The notes: generated by a model from the letters alone, not told the origin. A DNA stretch of 64,000 bases from Opisthocomus hoazin (GCF_030867145.1 NC_134429.1:15624677-15688676); one strand, 5' to 3'; shown: positions 36,504-51,500, counted from the first letter of the stretch. Translations and numbers: made by a program.

Positions 36504-39500
36504 CTGCAGTAACGGAATAACGGGAGAGAACGGCTGTCAGCGCCGCGCGGCCCAAGGCAGCGGACAAAGACGCGGCTACGGATAAGGGGATTAACGTGAC
36601 CTTTAATGCAAGAGAGGCAGACACGAGCGGAAGGGGGGTCTGTCACCGAGCTGTCGCTTCCTGGCTGGCTACACACAGCGCAGAGGGAAAACGGGTCCCT
36701 CTGATGCCGCCGGGTAACACACGCTCCGCAGAAAAGGGAACGCTGGGAAAGCAGCCGTGGGAATGTTATTCTCTAGGGACCGGCCAGCAAGCGGGACCCA
36801 CAGCAGCCTGTCCTGCCCTCGCCGGACCGCGCAACCTGGCAGCCTGGCTCCTCTCCCACACCTGATTCACCGCGGCTCCGCGGGAGGGCTAGCGAGCGAC
36901 TAGTGCCTTACCGCTAAGGCGGGTCGAGGCGGGTGCTTCTGGGCACGCTTTGATTGCGTGCTGCAGGCTCCCCGGGTCTCCCCGTTCCTTTGGCAATTCC
37001 CTCCCCTCTTTTCCAGTTTTCTGCAGTGTCTCCGGGACAGGACTCATCAGTTGTCCAACTCATTTTAATCCCTCCAAGTGCAGACACCCGTGGTGCAGCA
37101 ATGCAGTTACAACACCCGGTGCTCTCCTACGTCCAGGCATTGTAACTTCCACAGGTAACTTTTTACTGATGTTTTTTCCCCCCCTCTCTTTGTATCAACA
37201 GAGGTTTGTCCTTCCTTCTGCATGGCTGCTTGCAGGAGCAACCAAGAGCAGAGCCGACCTCCGGCCAAGCATTTCAGGACCTGTACTGCTCTAGAAGCTG
37301 GAATCTGGATAGAAGCAGCAGTACAGTGGTCTGTACGCTCTTTCCTCTCATCTGCTACGTACAGAGGCACAAGGTAAGGAGAAGCACATCCTCCCCCAGT
37401 CTCTACCACGAGACTTCACTCTCACAGAAGCAAAGTCCTTACACAGTCACGGTTCAAATCCTCCGCACAGAGGCAACACTTACTAGGAGGCTGATCAAGT
37501 TTTACTACTGATGCTTGTAGTGCATAAAGTGCTTGTAGTTCCTTCTCTGTGTCTGAGTCTAGGTACTTGAGTAAGATCGGCACTCTCTGTTTGATCACAG
37601 CAGTGTCCACACGGAAGCTAGAAGAGTCCGCTGAGGGGAAGAGCAGAAAACAGGTCAGCTTTGGTAGACGGCAGCAGGGGCAGATCGTTTATCACCTTTT
37701 TTTATCCCAATAGAAATCACACATACAGGTTAGCGTGGACAGAAGAGAGGACGAGAAACAACAGGACGAATTCCTGATCAACAGCTTTTTCTGGACGTCT
37801 TGATCCTTCCAGTTCCCCAAATTCAAGCCGTCTCTGCAGTGACCCTGGCCCTAAGCAGCCTGCCAACACCGGCAGCAGAATGACCGCCTCACCGGGCGGT
37901 GCAAATCCTTGTGTGTCCCCAGTGCATACAATGGCTAGGGCTAAAAGTTCAGTTATACAGAACGCTTTTAGAAAATGGTATCTCTCTTTCTAAAAATACT
38001 ATGGCAGAAACAGAATCATAAGCGGCATATGACATAGGAAATCAGGAACACATACAAAAATACACATTAGAAGTCCATCAGCAACATGGATAAATTATTC
38101 AGCAGCTTTTAAGTACATCACAGCGACACAATTAAGTGATATTTTGAAAACAAAACGAAAAAAACCACCTCTGTTACAGGCAAGGTCAAAACGTAAACGA
38201 GAAGCTGCTCCGACACACACCGGGGACGCCTCACAGCTGTGTAGCCGACCCCTGCGTCACTCCGCCATTAGCACCAGGCGGCTCCAGCAAGGATCTGTGC
38301 TGGGAGAAGGCAGGCGCTGGGCTCTTTCCCCCGCAGCAGGATGAAGTTCCCAGCACTCCCTCCACCAAGCGTGACTCTCACAGCTGAGAGCAGAACCGCC
38401 TGCTTTACAAGCGCAGTTTTTTGCCTTGCCAGATGCCAGCAGTAAAGTTCAAGCAAACAAAGTGAACTGCCCAGATGTTTCTGGCTGCAGCGCTTTATTC
38501 AAGCCCCCCTGAGGGTCTGAGGCTCAGATGTCTGAGTGGGGAACCCACCCTTCCCTCCATTTCCAGCCAACTGCTGTACATTCAAGTCACCCACATAAAC
38601 CATCTTTCCAACACGGCAGCGTTGCACATGGAACTATTAACGAGACAGAGAGGCAGGCTGGCTCCTCTCCCGCAACCCACGCTCCCAGCTTGCACGTGGC
38701 ACTCTGCGAGGGTAGCGCGCCTACCCAAATGCTTTGCCAGGACCTCCACCTTACTTGCTGACACAGGAGTGGAAATGCTAATTATCTTAATAATGTCTAG
38801 CGCATTTCCACCTTCACTAGGAAAAATCAATGAACAATCTGGCATTACTCAGGGTCGTCTGCAGCGTCTGCTCACGCGGGGTCAGCGGGACACGCCAGGG
38901 CCTCGGAACAGCCCACCCGGCAAAGGGCCTGGCTGTCGCAGGGGGAACGGACATCCCGCGCTCCAGCACTAGAATTCAGTACGGTGCGAAAGCTTTGGTG
39001 TGTGATAAAGAACAGCCTTGGGGAAAGGAAAAGTGATATAAATCTGAAAAACAGAAAATAATTGTGGGGTGTTTACATTGCAAGTTACTCACCTATAATA
39101 GCTGCTTTACAAACTGCTGTCATTAAAGCTCTAAGGAATGTAGGTGAACTCATCTGGCTTTCATCTAGATTAGCCTGAAATCAAGAGTAAATGGACCAGT
39201 TAAAAACACGCCGCTGTGCGAGAGCGACCACTTCCAAACTCCACCGCTGAATTTGGCAGCAAGTTCAGCAAAAGCTGCTGCCGCAGAAATCCACTTCACC
39301 CCTCTGCAAAAACTCCGCTTCCCCATGCGCTTCCTGAAACCAGCTCAGGTACGTCGACACGACCCAACAGCTCTTAGGCGACCAACGCACCGTTTAACTA
39401 CTCCCACAACTGAGCACTTGTCTCGAGAAACATGCCAAACCAACAACACTTGGCTTTTGCAATTCCCTTAGACATTTTCTAAGCATTTTAGGCTTTTTTC

Positions 39501-42500
39501 AACAAATTTTACAGCATGCTCCTTGGGTGGAGATTTGTTTGCTTTGTAGAAAAAATTCAGAATGCCTAAGTAACTTGTTCAAGACTACAAAGAGCTTGTG
39601 GGTGTCCCCAGATTTTCAGCGCCGCTTTCGTTGCACTCTCGACTTCTCTAACGGCAGCAGCAAAGTGACCTATCTAACACGCTGCCCCAGCAACAGAAAT
39701 AACAGAAATGAAGCTGACCAAGATTTAGCTGTAAGCACGGATCTAAATCAATCGGGCTGGGTATAATTTCAGACACTACATTAAATATCTGGCTTAAAGG
39801 ACGCAGCCGGAGATAGATGGCAACAGATCAGTGGGTTGACAGGGCTCCTTTTTCCCCTCTTTTTTTATTTATTTTCTCTTCCAGTGCCTGCTCCAATGCA
39901 CTAGGAAGGGCACACGTGCCCTCAGTGACTGCCCGGGACGTTTCTGCAGCATGGCAGGGCATGCAGATGGGCGGGGGGAATTTGCATAGGTCGTGTTGCA
40001 AAAAGCAATGAGAAGCTGTTATCCCATGTTTCGGGAAGAAAAAATGCAGCAGTGTACTCAGTCTTAAGGGCAGATTTAGATGAGATATTAGGAAGAAATT
40101 CTTCCCCAGGAGGGTGGTGAGGCCCTGGCCCAGGCTGCCCAGAGAAGCTGTGGCTGCCCCCTCCCTGGCAGGGTTCAAGGCCAGGTTGGATGGAGCTCTG
40201 AGCACCCTGGGCTGGTGGAAGATGTCCCTGCTGATGGCAGGGGGGTTGGAACCAGATGATCTTTAAGGTCCCTTCCAACCCAAACCATTCTACGACTCTA
40301 AAATGTAATTAAGTAGCCAGAAGCAGCGCATTCAGTGTCAGAAAGTCTACAGGATTTAAAAGGCAGTTACACAGTTGTATGTTGATATGGCTAGAACTCT
40401 TTCTTCCTAAAGCTTATGATGAAATAACTGATGGATTGTATTTTATATTTTAATTCTTTGGAAGCACTGATTGCACAGACCCAATCATCTTCATGTCCTA
40501 TGCCTAGGGAGGAGCTCCTTTAGATGAGAAAATATTTACAAAAGCAGTTAACGAACTGTATGCAAGGAGGGTGAAAATAGTCTTTGTACCTCTACCCAGT
40601 CAAAGATTTGTTCATCGTTCGCCTTGTCCTCAACAATGAGTTTTTCTAGCTGCTTGTTCAGCTCTTCCGCAGAGAGTTCTTTCTCTGAAAGTGCTTCTGA
40701 GGAACTGGAACAGTCGGACTCCGTGAAGTCCAACTTCTGCAACATCAGAAGTGGTGATGAGAATTAGTTAAACATACTTGCCTATGCTGAATTACACCAA
40801 ATTGAGGCAGCAAGCTACACTTCATTCTGCTCTCTGGCATCTTGCAACTGCTAAGTTATCATTACAACGATTGATATACTTTCTGTTCCACAGATTATAA
40901 AGCATTTTACGCACATGTGGGAACTACATTATCCAAAGACAACCAGGAATCTCAGAGCAACTCCAGTCTGCACGATATGAACGTGCACAAAATACAGTGC
41001 ATGTTGCTTAAGTGAAATGATGGGGAGCTGGAACGCAATGAGCAGAGCTGGCATTTGCTCAGCGAAATGGCAGCCAACGCCTCAATTCACTGCAGAATGC
41101 GACGGAGGATCTACAGGCCCCTCACCAAGCCCCAGGCCTCGGCAATCCGTTGCATTTCCTGCAGCGCAGCACTTCCAAAGTGCGAGAGCAGGGCAGTGGA
41201 TCACTCAGAGCTCCAAAGGGAGATCTCCAGCTTCCTCCTCGGAGCACCACCTGCAAAAGCTGCAAGGTGCTCGCCATCAGGCCTGGCTCCTCCCGGCTGG
41301 GCAACCCTCCGGGATCATAACGCAAGGTGGGACGAGTGAATAATTGCTACTGTTTCTGCTGGCCCTTCTGCAGATGGTCTGTCCTTGCTGCAAAACTCCT
41401 TCCTGAGTTCATTCCCCGCAGCTGGAGACACAGATCTCCCAGAGGGAGCCAGCTGACGGGAGACGCGTGCCTGGGATCGGAGTGGACCAGCCCGGCCTCC
41501 CGGTGTTTCAGAAAGGAGGTACAGAAATAACCCAGCCCCGGCTCGGCGAGGGACATGCTTCACCCCATGTCCCATACCAACGGGATGGAAGAGGAGAACA
41601 AACAGGACATGGGGCCAGAAAATCAGCGTGCCAAAATCGTTAATTAAGCAGCTGCTTGCTCTGAACTCACCTGTTCCATGAGAAAGGTATGTACATCCTC
41701 CCCTTCAGGTAAGTAGTCCTTCCAACTGAGGCCAGTCTCCCTCCATAAGGCTCCCACTTTCTTATGGCTCTAAAACACAAACAGTTTGTTCACTTTAACG
41801 ACTTGCGAGACGAGCGGGGTGCGTACACAAGCGGGAGCGGTGCGGCTGTGTCAGGAGAAATAAAGAACCTCTCAGCCACCACACGAGACGCCTAGCAATG
41901 GAAGTGAAAATGCCTGGAAATCCCGTGCGCGAGGACTCACACGCGCGATCCTGCCACAGGTACACACGCGGTCCAACGGCACGGTGAGGGGTAATCAACA
42001 AGGCATAACGTGACACGTGGGGGGGTTTGCAACGACTGCAGCCAGAGATGACTGACGAGAAGTGACACAACCGAACCAGGCGCCGTCTCCCACGGCCGTG
42101 ACACAGCGCTGGCAGTTAGACGACTTAGCTGCATCTCCTGACTCTGTCATTAACTCGCTCCGCGACTCATTCTCCCCCTGCCTTGACATTAAGGCACCAG
42201 CAGATCAGCTGCTTTTAGGAAATAATTATTTACATGGCTGTTTTCTGTGCTGAGATCAAGCCTCAAATTCAGGTGTGTAATACCGAGTTCACTCTTCAAT
42301 TCCTAGAATTTATTGCAAACCCTGCGAAACGCGCCTTTGCAGCACGTACAGTTCAACCCTCCGCACCCTCTAATGTCTCGCTGACCTTTCCGTATCCTGC
42401 CAAAGATGGCACGTATACAATTCTGACAAGAATAAAAACACTAGCTGCAATCATGCTTTGCCAGAACCTTTACCTTACAGCACCTGCACACGGGAGATCA

Positions 42501-45500
42501 CTGCGCAGCCAACGTTCAGCACTGAGAAAAGCAGCCTGACTTTTAGTTTACAAAGCAGATTACAATTTTAAGCTTACAACGCAGATCATTAAGAGCTAAC
42601 TGTGCGTAGCTCCTGCTATGAGTCATCAGGATCTGAATTAGGGGACTGATGTTACACGAGTCCACGTATGGGCCTGGACGAAATCGAATTAGAAACCTGT
42701 GGCAGAAACAGAAACCCAAGGCTGTGCTTTAGCCCCCAGAGCACGGCAGCTTTTCTTTCACGGAACAGAGAAAAAGAAATGGAAGTCAACTGTCCAAACA
42801 AGCACAAGACTAAAATAAATAGTCACTATTTGCACTGCTAGACTGCAATGCTCCTAGAACAACCAACCTTGTTTGAATGCATGCTTAAAAAAAAAAAAAA
42901 AAAAAAGGCAAGTGAGGGATTTTACCGGGTTTAAAATAGACACTATCCAAAGTGCAGTATTTAGCTGGATTAAATAAATAAATAAAAAAAGACAAAAAAA
43001 TGGAGACAGAATTATAGGGAAACCACCAAACTGTTTGGACACACAGCTGTGAAACGTGTACGAGAGCTCTAGAGTTTACAGGGTGAAAAGGTGTCACTAC
43101 CCCTAGTGACGGGTGAATCTTAAGAGCTGGATAAGCACCCAGAAGTCTGAGTGGCCATCTGCAGCTTATCCGAACCCTCAGAACCTCTCTGGTCTGCAAG
43201 AACAGCTCTCTCGCAAGATTTCCGGCACTCGCTGCTTCTGGTGAGCCCAGAAGTACCTTGAGCATGTCCCTCTCGTGGCATTTCAGCACTCTAGCTTCTG
43301 GAAGAAGCCAGGTGCAAAGGTACCTGCAAAATGGAAAAGCGATGAGAAAAAAAAAGTAGTTAACTTTTTGGAACCTGGTAAGGCTTGGTTTGAAACTGGG
43401 GGTGAAGAGGCAGGTTGCCTAGGTTATCTGGACTGGCTGGCCCATCCCTAAGTATCTTCACGTGGGGACTGCGCAGGCTTCGTGCACAAACACGTACGCG
43501 CCGCATCCAGCTCCTCCCTACGAACGGTGCGGCCCGACACTCACCATTTGTTTGCATAGAAGGTGCAAGATTTCAGCAAGCAAGACGCCGGCTCTTCCCA
43601 CAGGAAGCAAAGGTTTGCTAAATTCTCTAGAATGAAAGAAAACCAGATATTTTTCCTTACAATCTGAATTTGGAATGCAAGGCAAGGGGTAGCGATCAAA
43701 CTGAGGCGGGAAACCACCTCACTTCTGCCAGGGATAAAGGATTTATTTAGCTGCCGATAACAGAGACTTTGGCGACGCAGCGCGCTTGTCACACCAGGGC
43801 TCATTACAAAGACTTTATTTTTATGTAACGTCAAATCCACTCCTTTCTGTGGGACGCTGCATTCGGGTGGCAGGACCCTTTCTGGGGAGAAGGCTCTCCT
43901 TTTCGTAATACGCTACTTACAGGAAAAGGGCCTCTAGTTCATCCCCAGATATATACAGACACGTGAAAAACACAGAGACTCTGCTCCTGGATGTGGGTTC
44001 CAGGCCTGAGGCAAGGTTTTGTGCCCGTGTGCGGCCATGCCCAGGTGGCAGTTACTACACTCTGAGACACAAAGACCCTGCGCGATACATCGCTCTCTGC
44101 GTATCGAATTCTCAGAGCCTCAGCGTGCTCTCAAATGACTGTGACTGTACAACACCGGGGTAGTTATTAGCCAAACAAACAGGACTGTGGTAGATTCATG
44201 GATGAAACTTTCACCCCTGCACGGTGACTACAGGGCAGCAAGCTCCCTCCCCACCGCAGCTTTCCGTCTGGTGCAAGTCCTGAACGATACGCCGCCAGCC
44301 TTCTATCAACTCGCACGAGAAGCTCAGCCTCTAACACCCCTCGTCTTTCATCTGCTGATGGGAATCACGCTGTGAAAATACTACAGCACGGCCAGGCAGA
44401 CAGCTCAGCTCAGCCGACACCACAAAAGAACAGCGCTGCTTACTGTATAAGTTCTCTCATAGAGATTCCTCCTTCTTTTAACATGGGGGTCACCAACTCA
44501 GCTAGGTACAACCAAATATGGGGTATGTCTATGGCCATGTCGTCCGCCATCTCCAAGGTATCTGAAAAACTTGAAGGAAAGAAGGAAAAACGTCAAGGAT
44601 TAAATGCAGTTAGAGACTTACCCTGCAAAGCAAATCTGCACTTTAAAAATCTTTTGTTACAGAAGCGAGGAGAGAAGAGAGTGGAGAGAAAAGAGAATCA
44701 CAAAGGTAACAAGAAAATCTATTGCCATCTTAGGCTTGCAGTGCTTCAAAACTGCCCAGAGTTAATTTCTCTATGCGGTCACGTGGAGAGTATCCATGTG
44801 GAAGAGGCATCGCCTTCCATAAAACCAGCAGATCCAGCCAGGACAGCTCCTTTTACAACAACTCTTATATTCCAGTAACAAATAGTTTGCTAACTAGTAA
44901 AACCTGTAAAAGGAAAAAGCATTTTTGTCTATAAAGGCAAGACACCTAATAAATGGAGCCGTCTTAAAAACATCTGAACGTTTACAGCAGAGGGATTAAT
45001 AACAACAGAAGCCCAAATGTAACCAGCAAAATGTCTACAAGAATGTAAAACGCCCCGAGAAAAAAGTTCAGTACATCAGAGGCAGGCTTCCACCCCGAAC
45101 AGAGACTGCAGCAGGATGAGCTACAGAATTGCTCCCCAACACTGGATACAGTTTCCAGAATCGCCCAAAACTCGTCTTTCCTATAAAAAACCCTTGCAGG
45201 TGGCTTCACTTCCCATGGCTGGTACAAGGCGATCATTCTTCTGGATCTCCTGCCAGTTTTCATCATGATTCATTTCTCCCTCAAAACCTTGACATTTCTG
45301 GAGCCCAGTTCAGTGACTATGAATGCACATTTTCTCTTGTGCTTCACAAACCCAGAAGCCATCTCCTTTGCTTTGTTCTTCACGTCCTCTGCTACTAGTT
45401 CAGCCTAGGTTTGCCCAAGTGTTCCTGCCAGAAATCGGTTTCCTGCCGTGTATCTCTCCAGACCTGCGCTGTGACCAGTGCTCATCCCATAACCCCTCAT

Positions 45501-48500
45501 TACGCGGCAATTTGTCTTGCTTGAACAAGTGTAGCGATTTTCGGTGTTCCTCTCCCGTGCCTGCTGAACATCACCTGCCCTTTCACCATCTTCAGGAGCC
45601 GTTTCACTCTGCTGACGCCACATTCAGACTGCACGTCCCACTCTTTCACCAAGATCCTACTTATTTGGCATCACAACCACTTATCCGCACTCCAGGAAAC
45701 ACAGGAACAGCTTTGATCACAATCCATTATGGAAATGCCTCACTTCAAACGAGCCGTTTTGACCATCAGCAACGGTGTGGACACCCTGCAGATGTATAGT
45801 TTTTTACTGCTGTTCCACGTGGTTTTGAACTCCGGCTGCCGAAACTTTTCCTGCGAGCCACTGGCTTACATCACGCTGACATCGACCGCCAGACGCGGGG
45901 CAGGGAGATCACCATCGGAGCGGTCAGCGGTACGACGCCGAGACACAGAATCACAGAATAGCAGGGGTTGGAAGGGACCTCTGTGGGTCACCCAGCCCAA
46001 CCCCCTGCCCAAGCAGGGTCACCTACAGCAGGCTGCACAGGACCTTGTCCAGGCGGGTCTTGAATTCATCTCCAGAGAAGGAGACTCCACAGCCTCTCTG
46101 GGCAGCCTGGGCCAGGGCTCCGTCACCCTCAGAGGGAAGAAGTTCTTCCTCGGGTTCAGCTGGAGCTTCCCCTGCTTCAGTTTGTGCCCGTTGCCCCTTG
46201 TCCTGTCACACAATTCAAACACAAGCAGCAAGATGGGGCTAACGACCCAGACACCCAGTTATCTGAAGGCATTATTTCATCTGCTCATTTGCCGGCTGCT
46301 TGTTGCCTTTACCCCTGTTTTAATCATCCTGTTCTAAGCCCCAGCGAGGGCCGAGTGGTGCTGGGGACCTCCCTGGGAACACGGATCCTTTTAGGACTGG
46401 ACACCAGTTCAAATCCAGGCTGGGAACAGAAAATCCAGAGAGCTGGAATGAGCCAGCAGTCGAAACTCAGATCTCCTGAGGAAGGTCCAACCCATCTGAT
46501 ACCGCATCTGGCGCACACTGTCCTCCTCAGCCCCTCGAGGACACGTCCACTCCTTAAAGGTGAGCTGTCCCGAGAAGCTGCATCGCATGGGTGAAGCCTG
46601 GTTTACCAGCGGGAGAGCGGCTGCGGTTCTGCGGGTGCACAGGGCTTCAGGCTGCAGAGCTTCCAGGCACTACGGTCCCATGAAGATTCTGGTCTTCTTT
46701 CTCCTCTTTTAATCATATTCAATGATTTGCCAAGAGGCAAACATTGACAAATACACCAGAAAACATAAATCTAAACATGCACATTTAAAAATACACCTAC
46801 GTATTTGCTTAGAAATAAATACTTACATAAATACGACAACATTTACATTCGCTAAAGCATTTGAAATACTTAATAATATAATAATTATATTACTTATAAA
46901 TACACCCAGGTGAAAATACTCCTTCAAGACAGATGTGTGGAGAAGGCAGGATACCAAAGCAAGGTGGGCAGCCACTCCTCTCCCACACAAACATTGTTCC
47001 TGCGCAAAGAACGCGGAAGGAAAATATCCATTTCTACGCGCAAAATACGAACCCCTTGAAGAAATCCTGCTTGCTCAGCTTTCCCGACTGCACCAACTGA
47101 TGTAATAACTGGCCCATGTGATCCCTGGTGATCTGACTGCGCTCCAGCGTCGACTCCACTCCCACCCGCACGAAAACGGGCAGCAGGTTCTGGGCGCTCA
47201 GCTCCTCCACGCACTGCATCGCTTCCTGTGCGAACGACACACAGGATCATTTGCCTGAACCGGAAACACCAGAAAACGGGGCAGCAGAGTATTTTCTGCT
47301 CCAGGATAGTGCAGGGTGCACAGCTCAGCACCTGGTGCATGGGATGGGGATTTGTTTGATGGTAGATCAAGAGACCGTGAGATTGCTTGATTTTTTTTGG
47401 AAAGGAGTATGCTGCCAAAGGTGCTGAACTAGGCTGTGGAACCTCATCACAAAGCACCACTGAGATGGCCATCGAATAATAATAATAATGAGAATCTATA
47501 CCATGCCAGTGACAGAATTTTTAAAATACGCAATCACGCTCCAGGGTGCAGTTTGGCTGCTCAGTGAAAGGGCAGGAATTGTCCTCTGGATGCCACCAGA
47601 ACGCCTCTTGTTCCATCAAATACCAAGCCCAGTCAAAAAGAGGACATCCCATCAGATTCACTGCCGCTCTGCTCTGGCACAGACATGCCTGCGTTACAAG
47701 CCCGCACCACATCAAGTAGCAGAAAATAGGCGGGTAGCATTTGGAGGAAAATTTCCTCTTTATAAAGCTTTTACTTTCTGGCATGTACATTTTGTAACCC
47801 CAGCAAATAAAACGCTCTTAAATAGAGACTGTCAGAGCAGTGGTCCATGTCACATTTCAAAAATCTCCCCTGTCATCAGCAGCCATCTTCCGCTGACCTC
47901 CTAGGTTCAGCCCAGCGCATCTCAGCGGGCGTCCTGACTAACGGCGTTTGCTCTTTGTCTTTGACCGTGCCTTTAGTGACCCAGGACTGGCAGCCCCAGA
48001 CGCATTCCTGCAGGCCCTGAACAGCTTTTCCCTGCAGGTCACCGGCCCGGCGGTCCCAGCGCCAGAGCTGCTCCGCCAGACGTGCCCGAGGGGTCAGAAT
48101 CACAGAACCCCAGCATGGCGGGGGTTGGCAGGGCCCTCTGTGGGTCACCCAGCCCAACCCCCGCCCAAGCAGGGTCACCCAGAGCAGGCTGCACAGCACC
48201 GCGGCCAGGCGGGGCTGGAATATCTCCAGAGAAGGAGACTCCACAGCCTCCCTGGGCAGCCTGGGCCAGGGCTCCGTCACCCTCAGAGGGAAGAAGTTCT
48301 TCCTCGGGTTCAGCTGGAGCTTCCTCTGCTTCAGTTTGTGCCCATTGCCCCTTGTCCTGTCGCTGGGCACCACTGGAAAGAGTCTGGCCCCGTCCTCCTG
48401 ACCCCCACCCTGCAGATATTTAGAAGCATTTCTAAGGTCCCCTCTCAGCCTTCTCTTCTTCAGGCTGAACAAGCCCAGCTCCCTCAGCCTCTCCTCGCAG

Positions 48501-51500
48501 GAGAGATGCTCCAGTCCCCTCATCATGCTCGTAGCCCTCCGCTGGGCTCTCTCCAGTAGCTCCTCATCTTTCTTGAACTGGGGAGCCCAGCACTGGACAC
48601 AGTACTCGAGGTGGGGCCTCACCAAGGCAGAGTAGAGGGGCAGGAGAACCTCCCTCGCCCTGCTGGCCACACTCCTCTCGATGCACCCCAGGATCCCATT
48701 GGCCTTCTTGGCACCCAGGGCACGCTGCTGGCTCATGGTCACCCTGTCATCCCCAAGGACACCCAGGTCCCTCTCCACAGAGCTGCTCTCCAGCAGGTCC
48801 GCCCCAAGCCTGTACTGGTGCCTGGGGTTGTTCCTCCCCAGGTGCAGGACCCTGCACTTGCCCTTGTTGAACCTCATCAGGGTCCCGGTGTCTCCGGGGC
48901 AGGCAGGTGAAGGCGCTGGTGGCCGACCCTGCTGTCGCCGGACACCAGCACACAGCTCAGCAGTTTTCATTTACAGCCAGGTTAAAGACTGCAGACTGAA
49001 CTCATGAGGAATGGCTCTTCCCCCGCCATGTATTACGTTAACCCACTCACATGTGGCCTTGTTAACGTGAGTTTAAGCTGAATTAGTCAGAAGCTTTGTT
49101 GCACGCTGCATTTGAAGAGCACTGAGAATTTACAATTATCAAGTAATTAATAATAAACTAATGCAAACGAGCTGCCTCAATCTGATGTCCTTTTTTAACC
49201 GTAGGTGCACTTGTCTAACAGAGTTCAACTCTATTTCCATCCGGCCATACAAATACATCACTGTATTGGCAAGCACCGAAACCGAAGCAACCCCTCAGCC
49301 CCAGACATCCAGGGTCAGGCCTTGAAGTCTATGGCAACAAGAAAACGGACCGGAGGCTCCTTTCCTAACCCACCCCGCCGCCCCGACTCCTCCCGCTGCG
49401 ACCTGCCCGGCCAGCAAGCTGGGGGACGCTGCGAATCAAAGCCTGTTTTTTCCCCCTCTCCAAACCAGGATTTAGTAACATCTCCTGAGGACCAGATGTG
49501 AGCCCAAAACAATCCATCCTAAGAATATTCCTCTTTCCGATTTTAACTGGAAGCCCTACGAAGGGCAAGCAGCGACTCTGCTTTTAGGGCGCCAAACTAG
49601 GAACTCCCTAGTGTGCCCATTTCAAACTTGGCAGGGTTTTAAAATTTATTTCAGCAAAAGATCAAACCAATCAGCTTTGCAGCGAACGTACCACGTCTTG
49701 CTAACTCCCTGGACAAGCTAAAAATCCATTTACAAGGGAAACAAAATTTCACCCTTTAACTAGGAAGTGATGACAGCTGCTCAGTAATTTTCAATGTTTA
49801 TTAAAAATACTCCGGAGTGGTTTGTTCAATATTTAGTATTGCTTTATCTGCCTCCAGATCAGAACAGCACATGCTTTGATAACTGCACAAAAACCTCAGT
49901 TTATTTTCCCACTAGCTTTCCGCTTCCAAAATTGCTGTTATTACGAGGCTGCTCAGTGACTCATGACAGATACACATACATCTTGCTACTTCAAACACGC
50001 GAGCTGGGCTATTTTTCCTGTTACTAGCTGTGCAGAAAACAAGCTTGAGAGACAACTGGCCTCAAAACGCTCGTGGGGCTGCTGCTGCCCGAATTTCGAC
50101 AGGCCCCGTCAAAACCGTTTCTGTTACCTCACTGTGAGACACTGTTCCTGAAGAGAAAAACACAGCAGAGAGGTCTGCGGGACTTGAGTAAGCGAGGTTT
50201 TCATTTGGCTTACCTTAAAATCATTAATATGTAAGAACTCATCAATGATAGATTTGCATTTTCTCTCTATTTCCTCTTCTGATAGTGAAGGCTTTTCTTG
50301 TGCTGGAGCTGGGGGAGCTTCTGGCTTGGCTGGTAGAAATGTAAGGAGAAAAAACACATTTGGAATAGGAAAATCAGCGTCATTTTCAGAGACGACATCC
50401 TGAAACCAGAAGTCACCAGAGCAGGGCGCGTTCCCTGTCCCGCCATCAGGCAAGGGTCACTTCTTTCTTGGTGACCCTTCCCCCTGCATGAACTCCCGAT
50501 ATTTCTGTGACTTGACCTTCTTGTAGAACAACACTTGGCAGTGACACAGGACGCAGCACCTTCAAAGCTCTCCATCAACATTAAACAATTAAACTTTGAA
50601 CTGTTACTGCACGCTGCAAATTTAAAACATGCTGTGACGGGCGGCAACCCAGAGCGAGCTCCTGATCACATCCCCGAAACCGCGGTCCTCGCGATGTCCT
50701 TTGCAGCGGAGTCCCAAGGCTTCGAGACGAGCGCGTGCTCTGTCGCGGCAGTCAAGATGTGTTCTTCACTGCAGCAGTTTCGAGATGTTTCCTGGGCAAG
50801 GAGCAAAACACAAAGGTTCTGCCCCCAGGGAACATCACCCTCAGTGTCCTCAATATTTTCTCACCAACAAATCAGCTCAGGCTGGCAGGAGGGAAAAGCG
50901 GGAGCTGCAGCACTGACAAGGTGCGAAGCCATCCCGGCGGGTGCTAACACCATGCTGCACCGAGACCTGCTTGGAGGGAGGGCTGGCAACAACGCAGCGC
51001 TAAAAAGATGCCATGCACGGTCTGTCCCAGACCTAAATCACTGCTCTGGCCCTGGGAAGCATTTGGCAAGGGTAGATGTGGCTTTACTGGGCACTGAGGA
51101 AACAGTTCTGCAGAACTGACGTTGCTTTGGGGGACTTTAAGCCCAGAAACCAGTGGCAACGGTGACGGGATACAGATTCACAGATTGGTAAGGGTTGGAA
51201 GGGACCTCTGGAGATCACCTAGACCAACGTTCTTGCTAAAGCAGGTTCACTTAGAGCAAGCTGCACAGGAATGCATCCAGGCAGGTCTTGAATATCTCCA
51301 GAAAAGGAGAGTCCCCAACCTCTCTGGGCAACCTGTTCCAGTGCTCTATCACCCTCAAATTAAAGAAGTTTTTCCTCATGTTCAGATGGAACTTCCTCTG
51401 CTTCAGTTTGCGCCCGTTGCCCCTTGTCCTGTTGCTGGGCACCACTGAAAAGAGTCTGGTCCTATCCTCTTGACACTCACCCTGCAGATATTTATAAGCA

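Noticed and set aside
40409-40475. Possible C/D box snoRNA (ATGATGA followed by CTGA)
   Set aside because: The bases flanking the two boxes do not pair into a terminal stem, and the spacing is not convincing.
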